64,000 bases of DNA, from NCBI GenBank assembly GCA_024233305.1, contig JACKPV010000023.1:434001-498000 (forward strand), in the 5' to 3' direction. Source of the DNA: Verrucomicrobiales bacterium. GTDB taxonomy: Bacteria; Verrucomicrobiota; Verrucomicrobiia; Limisphaerales; J093. Below, piece after piece: positions 1 through 10,733 of the stretch. Each line of letters begins with the position of its first letter. Position 1 is the first letter of the stretch. Under the pieces are notes generated by a model. That model was not told the DNA's origin. It saw only the letters and a list, made by a program, of their open reading frames with translations, and did no database searches. The position numbers and the translations under genes are program-made.

Positions 1-1
1 G

Positions 2-967
2 ATCGGCATCCCGGCCATGGGTGCGACTGAGATCGACGACATCAACGCGGTCGCCGACCTCGGCCTGCCCGGCCGGCTTTCCACCTGGTGCCGGGCGACT
101 CGGCAGGACCTGGCGGCGGCCGGCCGGTGCCGCGTCGACACGGTTCACTTCTCCCTGCCCGTCTCGGCCATCCACCTGCGTGCCTGGCGCAAAACCTCGG
201 CGTGGGTGTTTCAGGAACTCACCGCTCTGATGGACGTGGCGCGGGAGCGCTTCGCCCGCGTCACCGTCGGAGCGCAGGATGCCTCCCGTGCGGACGAAGC
301 GTTCCTCCGAGACTTCGCCCTGCTCGCGCAGGAGGTGCGGGCGGATCGGTTGCGCCTCGCCGATACCGTTGGTGCCCTGAACCCGGAGAGCACGGCGCGT
401 CTGGTGCGCGGAGTGCGCGCCGCGGTGCCGCGCCTCCCCCTCGAGTTCCATGGTCACAACGATCTGGGCATGGCGACGGCCAACGCCGTGTCGGCGATTC
501 TCGCTGGGGCCGAGGCCGTGAGTGTCACTGTGAACGGACTGGGCGAACGCGCCGGCAACGCCGCGCTGGAAGAAGTCGTCATGGCCTTGCACGTTTCCGC
601 GGGCATTGCCTGCGGCGTGCAGCCCACCAAACTCGGGTCCCTCTGCGACCTCGTGGCCAGGGCCTCCAACCGCGCCCTGCCGGACGCCAAACCCGTGGTC
701 GGCCCGGCCGCCTTTCGGCACGAGTCCGGCATTCACTGTGCCGGGTTGCTGCGGGACCGCCGCACCTACGAGCTCATCCACGCCCCGGACGTCGGACGCC
801 ACACTCCGGCGTTCGTCCTTGGCCGCCACAGCGGAAGCGCGGTGGTCCGCGACCTGCTCCAGCGCAGCGGTAAACTGGACGACGAGGACGCGGTGCAACA
901 GGCCCTGCGCCTCCTGCGCCGCGGGGGACGAAAGCAGCCATCCAGACGAACCCGAACACGCCCATGA
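2..967 (+). CDS. nifV: Homocitrate synthase NifV, 5' end outside window
   Basis: Condenses acetyl-CoA with 2-oxoglutarate to make homocitrate, the organic ligand of the nitrogenase FeMo cofactor. The frame is open from the first bases, so the N-terminus lies outside the window. Visible DRE-TIM metallolyase motifs are GIPAMG at the edge, HGHNDLGMATAN (metal-binding His pair), VNGLGERAGN and HESGIHCAG. These also occur in 2-isopropylmalate and citramalate synthases. NifV is chosen from GIPAMG, the absence of a C-terminal regulatory domain and the adjoining mop and NifA-like genes. The last ~15 residues are Arg-rich and unlike the family. Its stop overlaps the mop start as ATGA, so the two are translationally coupled. 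Confidence 0.85.
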   Translation: MGIPAMGATEIDDINAVADLGLPGRLSTWCRATRQDLAAAGRCRVDTVHFSLPVSAIHLRAWRKTSAWVFQELTALMDVARERFARVTVGAQDASRADEAFLRDFALLAQEVRADRLRLADTVGALNPESTARLVRGVRAAVPRLPLEFHGHNDLGMATANAVSAILAGAEAVSVTVNGLGERAGNAALEEVVMALHVSAGIACGVQPTKLGSLCDLVARASNRALPDAKPVVGPAAFRHESGIHCAGLLRDRRTYELIHAPDVGRHTPAFVLGRHSGSAVVRDLLQRSGKLDDEDAVQQALRLLRRGGRKQPSRRTRTRP

Positions 968-1182
968 ACAGCATCCGCAACGAAATCGTCGGCACGATCC
1001 GGCGCATCACCTCCGACAAGGTGATGTCCGAAGTGATCCTGGACACCCCGGCCGGCCAAATCGCGGCCGTCATCACCACCAGCTCGGTAAAACGCCTGAA
1101 ACTGAGAAAAGGCACCCCCGCCTCGGCGCTCTTCAAGGCTACCAATGTGTCGCTGAAGTTGCCGGACGTCGCCGACCGCTGA
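964..1182 (+). CDS. mop: Molbindin / Mop-domain molybdate-binding protein
   Basis: A 72-residue protein consisting of a single TOBE/Mop domain, the usual size for a molbindin, which oligomerises and stores molybdate in the cytoplasm. The pattern is typical: N-terminal RNEIVGTI, then a VMSEVILD strand, AAVITTSSVKRLKL and GTPASALFKATNVSL. It overlaps nifV by 4 bp, which fits molybdenum supply to nitrogenase. The window's many molybdoenzyme genes (nap, moa/moe) support the substrate; tungstate binding cannot be excluded. Confidence 0.88.
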   Translation: MNSIRNEIVGTIRRITSDKVMSEVILDTPAGQIAAVITTSSVKRLKLRKGTPASALFKATNVSLKLPDVADR

Positions 1183-1343
1183 TCCCTGCCATCCGTGGAC
1201 ATCCGGGACAATAGGCGACAGCCTCGATCCTGCACAGGCTGACCAGATTTCATCAGAGGGAAGTCCAATCGACGGACGCCAAGCGCACGCGCGGTCCCGA
1301 CCTTGCGCCATCTTGGCTCGCTGAAGGCCGCTTCGCGTCAGGC

Positions 1344-2996
<1,653 letters not shown>

Positions 2997-3078
2997 AGGC
3001 CATCCCGGGGAGTCGCGCTCGATCCGGCCCCGACGCCCGGGGGCCTCGTGATCGAAACGGACGAGCCAGCGTCGAGGA

Positions 3079-6000
3079 TCAAGGGGCCACCGCCCGGATG
3101 TGGTAGAACGCGCTTGCGCCCATGGGCCGGGAGGCGGTGAGGGTGACCTCGTTCGGGCCGGCCTCCTCGACAACCGCATCCTCGACTTCCGTCCATTCCG
3201 CCGGACTCAGGGCAGGGGTGTGCCACAAGGCAAGCCCGGCGGAACGCGGGCCGCGGACCGTCAGCCGGACGGTCTCTCCCTCCAGTGACCAGCCCACAAT
3301 CCAAAGGCTGGCATCGACCGGGGGAGCCGCTTCCACGGTCAGCTCACTCGACACCGAGAAACCCCGGTAGGAGACGGTCACCGTCGCTCGCCCGGGTTCC
3401 GCAAGGTGCCAGACGATCGGGTCCGAAACGTCCACGACGTTCGGCGCGGAGGAGATGGCGCTCAGGTTGTCCTCCGTGACGTATCTCTGCAGAACCGTGC
3501 CGTCGGCGTAGGCCACGAGCAGGCGCGGCTTGATGACCTCGCCAGCGGGGTATGTGCCCGAGGGCGGAAGCACAGCGATGTCCGTGATTGGGGCGCCGGC
3601 GGGATCGCGTTCGATCACTTGGGCCGGTCGTCCGAAGGCGGTGCCTCCATTGGCTGCCGCAAAGCTGACGTAAAGGACGACATCTCCCACGGCGGAATCC
3701 GGCACGGCAACCTCTACCCGTCCCGGGTCTTCGGGAACGGGGGTGACCAGAAGCCCCTCGGCGGTGACGCCGTCAGGACCGAAGGCCTCCGCGTACCAGC
3801 TCACCTCCCCGTCAGGCTCGCGATCCCCTGCGTCAAGGCGGTAGCCATGAACAGTTCCGGCATTCCCTCCGCCGCCTGCGAGGCCGCGACCGTTCGTCGC
3901 CCCGAAGGCACCAGCCTCGTCCGGAACGATCCTCGCCTCGGACGAGGCCCAGTTGGCCGCGAGGGCGTCGCTTGCCGCCGCCGAAATCTCTCGCCGGTCC
4001 CCCTCGGTGAGCAGCGCAGGGACGGGCAGGGGACCAAAAGCCCCCTCCGATCCCGTCGCCATCGAGCCCAGCAACCCGGCCACCAACCCCCCGGTGCCCA
4101 AGCCGGTCGGCGACTCGACACGGCACGCGAAGGCATATTGCTCGCGATATTCTTCACAGCCGTTGGTGATGACCGTCAACGACTCGAAGTGGCCGATCTC
4201 TTTGGTCTGAAAAGCATTGCGGCCGAGCTCCGGCAGGTCACCACGAGCCAGCGCGCTGCGCTCGTCCACCAGACCGTCCGAGAAGGCGCCGTTGACGGCA
4301 ACGTGGCGAAACAGATCGTTACCCAAACCGAGCTGGGAAAAGAGCTTGGATTTCCAATAGACGGCCCCGGCAACCCGGTGGAACCTCGCCCTCGGATCGG
4401 GTTTCCACGGGTTCTGTGTCGAAGGGTTGTTCAACGCCTTGATCTGCTCCCCGAACGGATCGAACTTCGCCTGGACCGCCGTTGAGAAGAGACCCAAGGA
4501 AACGACGGATTCCGGCAGCCTCCTCAGAAAATCGCGGTTCCGGTCCAGTTCCCGCAGGTAGGCGATCAGGCGGCTCCCGTTGTGCGGCGCTCCGATCGTA
4601 ATCACGGAGCGGAATCGGCCCCGATGGAAGTTCTCGGGATTGCGAAAGGCGGGATGAGAACCCTCGATCCCCTGCTCACTGGCCAGCATGCGCGCCAGCA
4701 CCCCGCCCTGTCCGTGGCCGACCACATCGAAGCGGGTGACCGCCCACGCCTCGCGAAGGGCCGCCAACTCCGCCGACAGGGCCGCGTCGAGTTCGGGGAC
4801 CAAGTCGGCCAGCGGGGCAAACGTGTTTCGACGCTGTAGCGTTCCGGTCGAAGCCAGCGACAGGTAGCGCGCGCTCAGGCCCTCCAACTCGGTCATAAGT
4901 TCCTGCCCGTAGCGGGCGGTTCGCACGAAGTTGTCGCTTCGACTGGCCGGGGCGAAGGGACGTCCTTCGACGGCCACCGCATTGAGGAAATCGAGGCTCC
5001 AGTCGCCGGTGCTGTTGTAGTCGTGAACCAGCATCACCGGGGGCCGGCGCAAGGCGACCGTGCGTTGGGCCAGCGGAAGTCCCAAGACGACGTCCTCGAC
5101 GAGGACGATGAACTGCAGCTCGCCGGACTCCTGCCCGAAGCGCAGCGCAGATTCGGCCACCCGGGGGAGTACCGCCACCGCCAACGAACAATCCGGACCG
5201 ATGCGGCTCACCCAGCCCGCGTCCTCTTGATACACGTCGCAAGGGCCTCGGAGGACGTCCAGTCCGAGGTGGTCCACGCTCCCATCGCCCGCCGGGAGAA
5301 GGCGCCAGCGAATCTCGCGCAGCGTGCCGAGGTCCTCGGGCCGGAACCGTGCGCACACGATCAACGGCGTCACGTCGTCCGTGACCCATCCCCGGGTGAC
5401 CTCGGGCAGACGGGCCAACCGCTCCGGGTCACGCACGGGCAACAGCCCGGAGAAGGCCGCGTCGTCGAGGTTCTGCACCGCGTCAGGTTCGAGCCGGTGC
5501 AACGTGAGCGTCGCGGTCGGAGGCGAGAAGACGTCCAGGAAGTTGTGGCCGGGCGCGGGGGTGCCCGGTGTCAGGTCCACTCGCAACTGGTCGGGGCTGC
5601 GCGATTCGTATCCCGGGAGATTCACCTCAACCACCAGGTACTGTCCGGGATCGAGGTCGCTGAACCGGTAGTCGCCGTTGCCATCAGTCTCAACGGCTTC
5701 GATCCGTTCACCGAACGGCTGGCCGGCGCCGTCGTCGTAGTAGAGTTCCACGCGCACCCCGCCCAACCCTTGGTCCCCCGCGGAGAACTGGTGATCGTTA
5801 TCAGCGTCCGCATAGACCGTCCCGGAGATCGTCCCGGGCGTGGGCGGCAGAATCGTGTCCGGATCCAGCCGCACCAGGGACTGTGGCTGGTTCCCTTCCG
5901 CCATCAGCACCGCGAGCAGGCGGCCCTGGTCGTCGAAACGCTGCGCGCGCGTCACATTCCCCGGGGGATAGATGAACCGGATTGGGGCGACGCCACCGTC

Positions 6001-7392
6001 GGGCAGCGGCATGGCGTCACCGCTCTCCAGCAACCGCCGTGGTTCGCCTTCGCCGTCGAGGACCCAGAGGGTGTTGGCGGTGACACTCGGCCCTTGGGCC
6101 GGGCCGTAATCGGTGGCGACGAACATCCGGCCGCTCGGCGCGATGGCCTTCCAGCGGAGGCGCTTCACGGGTCGGCCATCGGCCGCGGTGACGGGTTGGC
6201 CCACCTCGGCCAACTCCTGCAATCGCCCGTTGTCCCAAAGCCAGAGGCTCGGGGCCCGGGCGCCGGAGGAGAGGTGCAGTGAGTTTTCGAACAACACCCG
6301 CCCCCGACGGATGATGCCTTCGTCCAAGAAGGGATAGCCGAAATTGCTGCCGGGCGTCCCCGGTGCCAGGGAACCGTTCCGGGCCACCAACCGGATGCTG
6401 TCCCCGAACGCCGCGTACAAGGCCCGTTCGTTTCCCGTGGCCACGCCCGGTCCCTTGAGCAGCGCCTCGAACAACACCCAACCGTCGTCCGCCAGCCAGA
6501 GTTGGGAGGTGCTTGAAATGAGCGCTTCATCGGCTAGATCCGGACCGACCGCATCCCTCGGCAGGACGTGAACCACCCGCGCCCCGTCGTAAAGCCAGAG
6601 CCCGCCGTCCACGCGCGAACTTCCGCCAATCGCCCCGGAAGGCGCCCAGATGTCCGCGTAACAGATTATGTGCCCGACGTTGTTGTAAGCCGCGGGCCCG
6701 GCAAACCCGCCAAACCACGTCCCCTCCGCCAATCCGGGGTACGGCAACCTGGCCCCGAGCACCACCGCATCCGGGCCGGGCCGGTCCGAGTAGAAGGCCG
6801 TCGTGGGGTGGTTGTTGCGGGCGATGCCCAGGAAGCGCAACTCACCCGACGCCGTCAACCAAAGTGAATTCACCTCGGTCAGCGTCTCGCCTCCGACGTC
6901 CTGGCCTTCCAAGGCGATCAACTCAATCTGGGCTCCCGTGCAGCGCAGGATGCCCTGGGTGCGTCGGTCGGGGTGCGTCAGGTTGGCAAAGGTCGCCACC
7001 CTACCGGAGCGGTCGACATACGCCTCGTTGATTCCCGTCACCACCATCCCCACACCGTTGAAGTCGCTAACGGCATCCCCCTTGCGAAGTAGGATCTCCG
7101 GCGGGCCAGCCGGCGGGACAAAGACGAGCCCCTGGTCGTTCTCGGTGGTCACTCCGTCGCCCGCCAGTGTCGCCACGCCCACGACATGCCCGGCCGGACC
7201 CAGACGGACGCGGTTGGGGAGTGCATCCAGGCGCAATCCGGGGGTGTCCACGAGCGATTCACCGACGGTCAGAATCCGGTCGATCCCCGGCACCTGCGCG
7301 AGGGCGATGACCACGAGACTCGCGCCAAGCGCGCCGTTGACACGGAGGAGGAATCGCGCCGAACGCGATCCGGGGAGCATGCGTCGTTTCAT
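3079..7392 (-). CDS. Giant secreted multidomain protein with SdrD-like and lipase-like domains
   Basis: A 1437-residue exported protein. A signal peptide or anchor is visible at residues ~15-35. Residues ~50-490 are repeated beta-rich segments naming properties of long extracellular propeller-like proteins. About 520-600 is an SdrD B-like repeat (SGTVYADADND, then ETDGNGDYRFSDL). About 780-1080 is an alpha/beta-hydrolase of lipase type beginning PVMLVHDYN. Beta-sandwich segments follow, and the last ~85 residues form the terminal module seen in Verrucomicrobiota secreted proteins. The nucleophile elbow reads GHGQGG, where lipases have GHSxGG, so the catalytic Ser appears to be Gly. It may therefore be a binding rather than hydrolytic protein. 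It is monocistronic and convergent with the NifA-like gene. The function is not known. Confidence 0.75.
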   Translation of the reverse strand: MKRRMLPGSRSARFLLRVNGALGASLVVIALAQVPGIDRILTVGESLVDTPGLRLDALPNRVRLGPAGHVVGVATLAGDGVTTENDQGLVFVPPAGPPEILLRKGDAVSDFNGVGMVVTGINEAYVDRSGRVATFANLTHPDRRTQGILRCTGAQIELIALEGQDVGGETLTEVNSLWLTASGELRFLGIARNNHPTTAFYSDRPGPDAVVLGARLPYPGLAEGTWFGGFAGPAAYNNVGHIICYADIWAPSGAIGGSSRVDGGLWLYDGARVVHVLPRDAVGPDLADEALISSTSQLWLADDGWVLFEALLKGPGVATGNERALYAAFGDSIRLVARNGSLAPGTPGSNFGYPFLDEGIIRRGRVLFENSLHLSSGARAPSLWLWDNGRLQELAEVGQPVTAADGRPVKRLRWKAIAPSGRMFVATDYGPAQGPSVTANTLWVLDGEGEPRRLLESGDAMPLPDGGVAPIRFIYPPGNVTRAQRFDDQGRLLAVLMAEGNQPQSLVRLDPDTILPPTPGTISGTVYADADNDHQFSAGDQGLGGVRVELYYDDGAGQPFGERIEAVETDGNGDYRFSDLDPGQYLVVEVNLPGYESRSPDQLRVDLTPGTPAPGHNFLDVFSPPTATLTLHRLEPDAVQNLDDAAFSGLLPVRDPERLARLPEVTRGWVTDDVTPLIVCARFRPEDLGTLREIRWRLLPAGDGSVDHLGLDVLRGPCDVYQEDAGWVSRIGPDCSLAVAVLPRVAESALRFGQESGELQFIVLVEDVVLGLPLAQRTVALRRPPVMLVHDYNSTGDWSLDFLNAVAVEGRPFAPASRSDNFVRTARYGQELMTELEGLSARYLSLASTGTLQRRNTFAPLADLVPELDAALSAELAALREAWAVTRFDVVGHGQGGVLARMLASEQGIEGSHPAFRNPENFHRGRFRSVITIGAPHNGSRLIAYLRELDRNRDFLRRLPESVVSLGLFSTAVQAKFDPFGEQIKALNNPSTQNPWKPDPRARFHRVAGAVYWKSKLFSQLGLGNDLFRHVAVNGAFSDGLVDERSALARGDLPELGRNAFQTKEIGHFESLTVITNGCEEYREQYAFACRVESPTGLGTGGLVAGLLGSMATGSEGAFGPLPVPALLTEGDRREISAAASDALAANWASSEARIVPDEAGAFGATNGRGLAGGGGNAGTVHGYRLDAGDREPDGEVSWYAEAFGPDGVTAEGLLVTPVPEDPGRVEVAVPDSAVGDVVLYVSFAAANGGTAFGRPAQVIERDPAGAPITDIAVLPPSGTYPAGEVIKPRLLVAYADGTVLQRYVTEDNLSAISSAPNVVDVSDPIVWHLAEPGRATVTVSYRGFSVSSELTVEAAPPVDASLWIVGWSLEGETVRLTVRGPRSAGLALWHTPALSPAEWTEVEDAVVEEAGPNEVTLTASRPMGASAFYHIRAVAP

Positions 7393-7435
7393 GTTGTTGG
7401 GACCGGTGGATTGACCGGCCGGGAGGATGACCAGT

Positions 7436-8731
7436 TCAGTTGCCGCCCAGGCAGTAAAGGAACCGGTCCGACCGCAGCAGCAACCGCCGGCCCAGGGGCA
7501 CGGGGCTGGCGTTGAACGTGCCCGCCGTGCGCGCCAGGGGATTCGAGGCGAGCAACCGGAACTTCGGCGCCGCCGCCACCACCGCGGTCGTGCCGCCGCG
7601 GGAAACGTAGTAGAGCCGACCGGCGGCCAGGATCGGCGAGGCGTAGATTTGTCCCGGGTTCGGGTTCAGGCGTTCCTCGTAGACCACCTTGCCGCTCGCC
7701 GCCTCGACGCAATAGACCACGCCGAGGTTTTCGTGCGCGAAGTACAGATGGCCCTCGTGAAAGACGGGGGAGGACACATTCGAACCCTTGTTCAATCGCC
7801 AGCGTAGATGCGAGCCGGCGACGTCGCCGCGCCCGCCGAGGTTCACCGCCAGCCCACCACCGCTGCGGCCACCGATCCAGTAGACCACGCCGTCATGGCT
7901 GACCGGGCTCGGGCACATGTACCAGTCGATGCGCGTGTCGCACCACCAGCGCTTGCGACCGGTGGCAGGATCGAGCCCCATCACCTGCCGCAGCATGCCG
8001 ACCTGCAACTCGGGTTCACCCGCGGGAGTGATGGCGATGGCGGGCGTGTTCCAGGCTTCCTTGATCCCGGCAGTTCGCCAGACCTCACGGCCGGTCGCCC
8101 GATCCAACGCCACCACCGCTTCGCTCTCGACGCTGGCGTTAACGATGACCAGGTCCTGGCAGAGCACGGGCGAGGTGGCCGAACCCCACCCATGGACCTG
8201 ATCCCCCACCCGGGTCCGCCAGAGCTGCCGTCCGGTGTGATCGAATGCGAAAACCCCCGACTTGCCGAAGAAGGCGTAGAGCCGCTCGGCGTCCACGGCC
8301 AGCGTGCTCGAGGCATAGCCGTGATCCTCCCGGATCTTCTCCTGCTCGGGAAGGTCGGCCGCCACCGCGTTCGACCAGAGCATCCGACCGCTGCCGGCGT
8401 CGAGGCAAAGCACATGGCGCTTGAGCTGCGCCGGGTTGCCTCCGCCGGCAACCCCGGGGCCGAACCCCGTGGCGGCGGTCAGGAAGATGCGATCTCCGCG
8501 AATCACCGGACTCGAGGCGCCGGCGCCGGGCAGCGGCGTCTTCCAAACCACGTTCTGTTCCTCGCTCCACTCGAGGGGGGGATCGGCGTCCGCACTGATA
8601 CCCGCCCCGCCGGGACCGCGGAACTGTTCCCAATCCGCCGCGGCCAGCGACAGGGCCGCCCAGGCCCCGATAAACAAACGTTCACCGCGAACGCGCCGGA
8701 CCGGACGCCCGGCGGGCCGCCTCCTGCTCAT
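7436..8731 (-). CDS. Exported PQQ-type beta-propeller protein
   Basis: A 431-residue protein with a basic N-terminus and hydrophobic stretch (LFIGAWAALSLAAA) that reads as a signal peptide, followed by DWEQFRGPGG and VVWKTPLPG, the standard opening of the outer-membrane-assembly-like PQQ propellers abundant in Verrucomicrobiota and Planctomycetes. Repeated blade motifs (YASSTLAVDAERLYAFF, VVALDRATGREVW) are visible. No PQQ-dehydrogenase catalytic residues are recognised, so it is probably a non-enzymatic propeller. I chose the ATG that puts the hydrophobic segment near the N-terminus; the frame stays open far upstream but that part overlaps napH antisense-like composition. It lies 88 bp downstream of napH on the same strand and may be the last gene of the nap transcript. 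Confidence 0.8.
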   Translation of the reverse strand: MSRRRPAGRPVRRVRGERLFIGAWAALSLAAADWEQFRGPGGAGISADADPPLEWSEEQNVVWKTPLPGAGASSPVIRGDRIFLTAATGFGPGVAGGGNPAQLKRHVLCLDAGSGRMLWSNAVAADLPEQEKIREDHGYASSTLAVDAERLYAFFGKSGVFAFDHTGRQLWRTRVGDQVHGWGSATSPVLCQDLVIVNASVESEAVVALDRATGREVWRTAGIKEAWNTPAIAITPAGEPELQVGMLRQVMGLDPATGRKRWWCDTRIDWYMCPSPVSHDGVVYWIGGRSGGGLAVNLGGRGDVAGSHLRWRLNKGSNVSSPVFHEGHLYFAHENLGVVYCVEAASGKVVYEERLNPNPGQIYASPILAAGRLYYVSRGGTTAVVAAAPKFRLLASNPLARTAGTFNASPVPLGRRLLLRSDRFLYCLGGN

Positions 8732-8819
8732 TGTGGCTGGTCTCATCAAGGCCCACCTTACCGACCGGCTCCGGAGAGGCAATGCCTTCGTGCCTCCGCG
8801 CCACGAAGCCGGAGCCGGC

Positions 8820-9671
8820 TCACGGATCGGCCGGGCACGCGTTTCGGACCGCCGGTCGTGCCGGCTGCCAGCCGAGCTGTAAGCGGCCTCCCGGACAGCT
8901 CTCGACACAGGCGCCGCAACGGATGCACTGCGGATCTCCGACCGTTTCCTGCCTCCGCTGAACATGGTCCTCCAGCACGCGGATGCCCATCGGACACCGG
9001 AGCGTGCATTGCCTGCAATGGGACCCGCACGGGGAGGCGGCATTGACGCGAACTCGCAACCGCCCGCGGCGGCTGATCAGGAAGTAAAGGGCGCCGGACG
9101 GGCACAACGCCCGACACCACAACCGCGGCCAAAACCCGTCGATCAGCAGCACCAACGCCACCAGCACCAGCCCGCCGGCCGCCTGAAAGACCACCGCCTG
9201 GACGACCAGACCGATGGGCGAGACCACCTGGAACAGCGGCAGGCGCCCGAACCAGGCGAAGGCCGCGAGGAAGGCAAGCACGCCCAACCCAAGCCCGCGG
9301 TGAGGCACCCCGGGCAGCGTCTGCATCCGCCCCCGCGGCCATCTCCGGCGCAGCGCCGCCGATAGATCGAAAAGCAAACCCAGCGGGCAAACCCAGCCGC
9401 AGAACACCGGCCCGCAGATCGCGGCCGCCGCGACCAGCATTCCCGCGCCGATCAGCATGTCAGTCGTCAGCGAACGCGCCGCCAGGGCGCCTTCGATCGC
9501 CGCCAGCGGATCAACGAAGGGAACGACGTCCAGCCAGCGGGTGGCCGGCATCGACCCACGGAACCAGGGAAACCCCGGCCACGACCCGAGCCCGAGCAGC
9601 AGGAGAAAGCACGCCGCGGAAAGCCGCCTCGCGAACGCCCAGTGCGTGGTTCCGGAAGGACGACGCTTCAT
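8820..9671 (-). CDS. napH: NapH-type membrane iron-sulfur quinol dehydrogenase subunit
   Basis: A 283-residue integral membrane protein that, with NapG, passes electrons from quinol to the periplasmic nitrate reductase. Several transmembrane segments are visible (FLLLLGLGSWPGF, IGAGMLVAAAAI, GVLAFLAAFAWF, LVLVALVLLI). There are two conserved CGWVCPLG / CRALCPSG motifs, as in the NapH/CcoG family, and a C-terminal pair of ferredoxin clusters (CRQCTLRCPMG and CIRCGACVESCPGG). The ATG overlaps the napG stop (ATGA). No napC gene is present, so NapGH is the likely sole electron input. Confidence 0.85.
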   Translation of the reverse strand: MKRRPSGTTHWAFARRLSAACFLLLLGLGSWPGFPWFRGSMPATRWLDVVPFVDPLAAIEGALAARSLTTDMLIGAGMLVAAAAICGPVFCGWVCPLGLLFDLSAALRRRWPRGRMQTLPGVPHRGLGLGVLAFLAAFAWFGRLPLFQVVSPIGLVVQAVVFQAAGGLVLVALVLLIDGFWPRLWCRALCPSGALYFLISRRGRLRVRVNAASPCGSHCRQCTLRCPMGIRVLEDHVQRRQETVGDPQCIRCGACVESCPGGRLQLGWQPARPAVRNACPADP

Positions 9672-10345
9672 GCGGACGCAGCGGCTCCCGGGGCCGTCGG
9701 GTTGGCCGGCGGTTCGATGGTGATGGAGCCCGGTTCCGTCGGGCAGGCTTGCGCGCAAAGACCGCAGCCGATGCAGACCGCTGCGTCGATCACCGGCTGC
9801 AGCCGCGAATCCAACCGCAGGGCGCGATCCGGCCAGGGGCAGGCATGCCAGCATGTCCGGCACACAATGCGGTTGAAGGCCCAGCAGGTCGCCGGGTCGA
9901 TCCGGGCCGTGCCCATCCGGATGGCGAGCAGGTCGGCCACCGGTTGCAGCGCGTCCGTGGGACAAACGGCGATGCAACGCAGCGCCGCCTGCTCCCGGCA
10001 AAGGGTGCAGGGACGCCGGCGCAGGTCGGCGGCAAAGGGCATCGACGACGCCCACCCGTCCGCCAGCGTCGCCAGGCGCAACGTCGCGGAAGGACAGGCG
10101 AGCACGCACTGGCCGCACCGGATGCAGGCGGCAAGGAAGGCTTCCCCGGAACGCGCGCCGGGCGGACGGATCCGCTCGTTGCCGTCCGGGTTGCGCGCCC
10201 GCCGGCGGACGGCCAACCCGGCGCCGGCGCCCAGCACGGCCCCGACACCGGCCTTCAACCATTCTCTTCGGGATGGTGGCACGGACGGACTCGGACCGCC
10301 TTTTGCTCCCGGCAGCGGGCCGGTGGTTTCAATCCTCGCGCACAA
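9668..10345 (-). CDS. napG: NapG-type periplasmic ferredoxin (Tat substrate)
   Basis: A 225-residue protein with four cysteine clusters for [4Fe-4S] centres: CIRCGQCVLACP, a CTLCREQ...CIAVCP cluster, CRTCWHACP and CIGCGLCAQACP. A twin-arginine signal (SRREWLKAGVGAVLGAG) sends it folded to the periplasm. It relays electrons from NapH to NapB/NapA. The TTG start given overlaps napB by 17 bp; an internal GTG at 10282 would start directly before the Tat motif (MPPSRREW) and may be the real start. The 3' end overlaps napH by 4 bp. Confidence 0.85.
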   Translation of the reverse strand: MCARIETTGPLPGAKGGPSPSVPPSRREWLKAGVGAVLGAGAGLAVRRRARNPDGNERIRPPGARSGEAFLAACIRCGQCVLACPSATLRLATLADGWASSMPFAADLRRRPCTLCREQAALRCIAVCPTDALQPVADLLAIRMGTARIDPATCWAFNRIVCRTCWHACPWPDRALRLDSRLQPVIDAAVCIGCGLCAQACPTEPGSITIEPPANPTAPGAAASA

Positions 10346-10700
10346 CCACCTCGTCCTCGGTCTGGCCGGGAATCAGCACGTGACAACTGCGGCACTGGGC
10401 GGTCACCAGTCGCGCCGGCAGCCCGCGATGCCGGACCACCGGGGCGTCGGCAATGCCATCCTCGTGGCAGGTCAGGCAATCGAGGGTGTTCCAGGCGTCC
10501 TGATGCCACTCCGTATCCGAGAGGGTGGGCGGAAAGGCGCCGGTGGCAAAGCCCGTGTCCGGATCGATCCGGGTGACCGCTTGGGCCGCGTCGGTCGCCG
10601 TCCCGCCGTCCGTCGGGCTGGAACCGGAGAACGGACATTTGCAGCTGGCGAGCAGGACGAGCGGCGCCGATACGAGCAGCAGGGAGAAGGTCTTTCGCAT
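10329..10700 (-). CDS. napB: NapB-like dihaem cytochrome c lipoprotein
   Basis: A 123-residue exported protein with a lipobox (LLASC) after a short hydrophobic signal, so probably lipid-anchored at the periplasmic face, unlike classical soluble NapB. It has two haem-binding CxxCH motifs (CLTCHEDG and CRSCHV). Between them is the VVRHRGLPARLVTAQCRSCH-like segment typical of NapB, including distal His residues. It passes electrons to NapA. The ATG is preceded by AAGGAG at 7 bp spacing, which decides this start over an upstream one. It lies between napA and napG. Confidence 0.85.
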   Translation of the reverse strand: MRKTFSLLLVSAPLVLLASCKCPFSGSSPTDGGTATDAAQAVTRIDPDTGFATGAFPPTLSDTEWHQDAWNTLDCLTCHEDGIADAPVVRHRGLPARLVTAQCRSCHVLIPGQTEDEVVVRED

Positions 10701-10733
10701 GCGATAACTCCTTTCTTGTGCGGTCATCATGGA

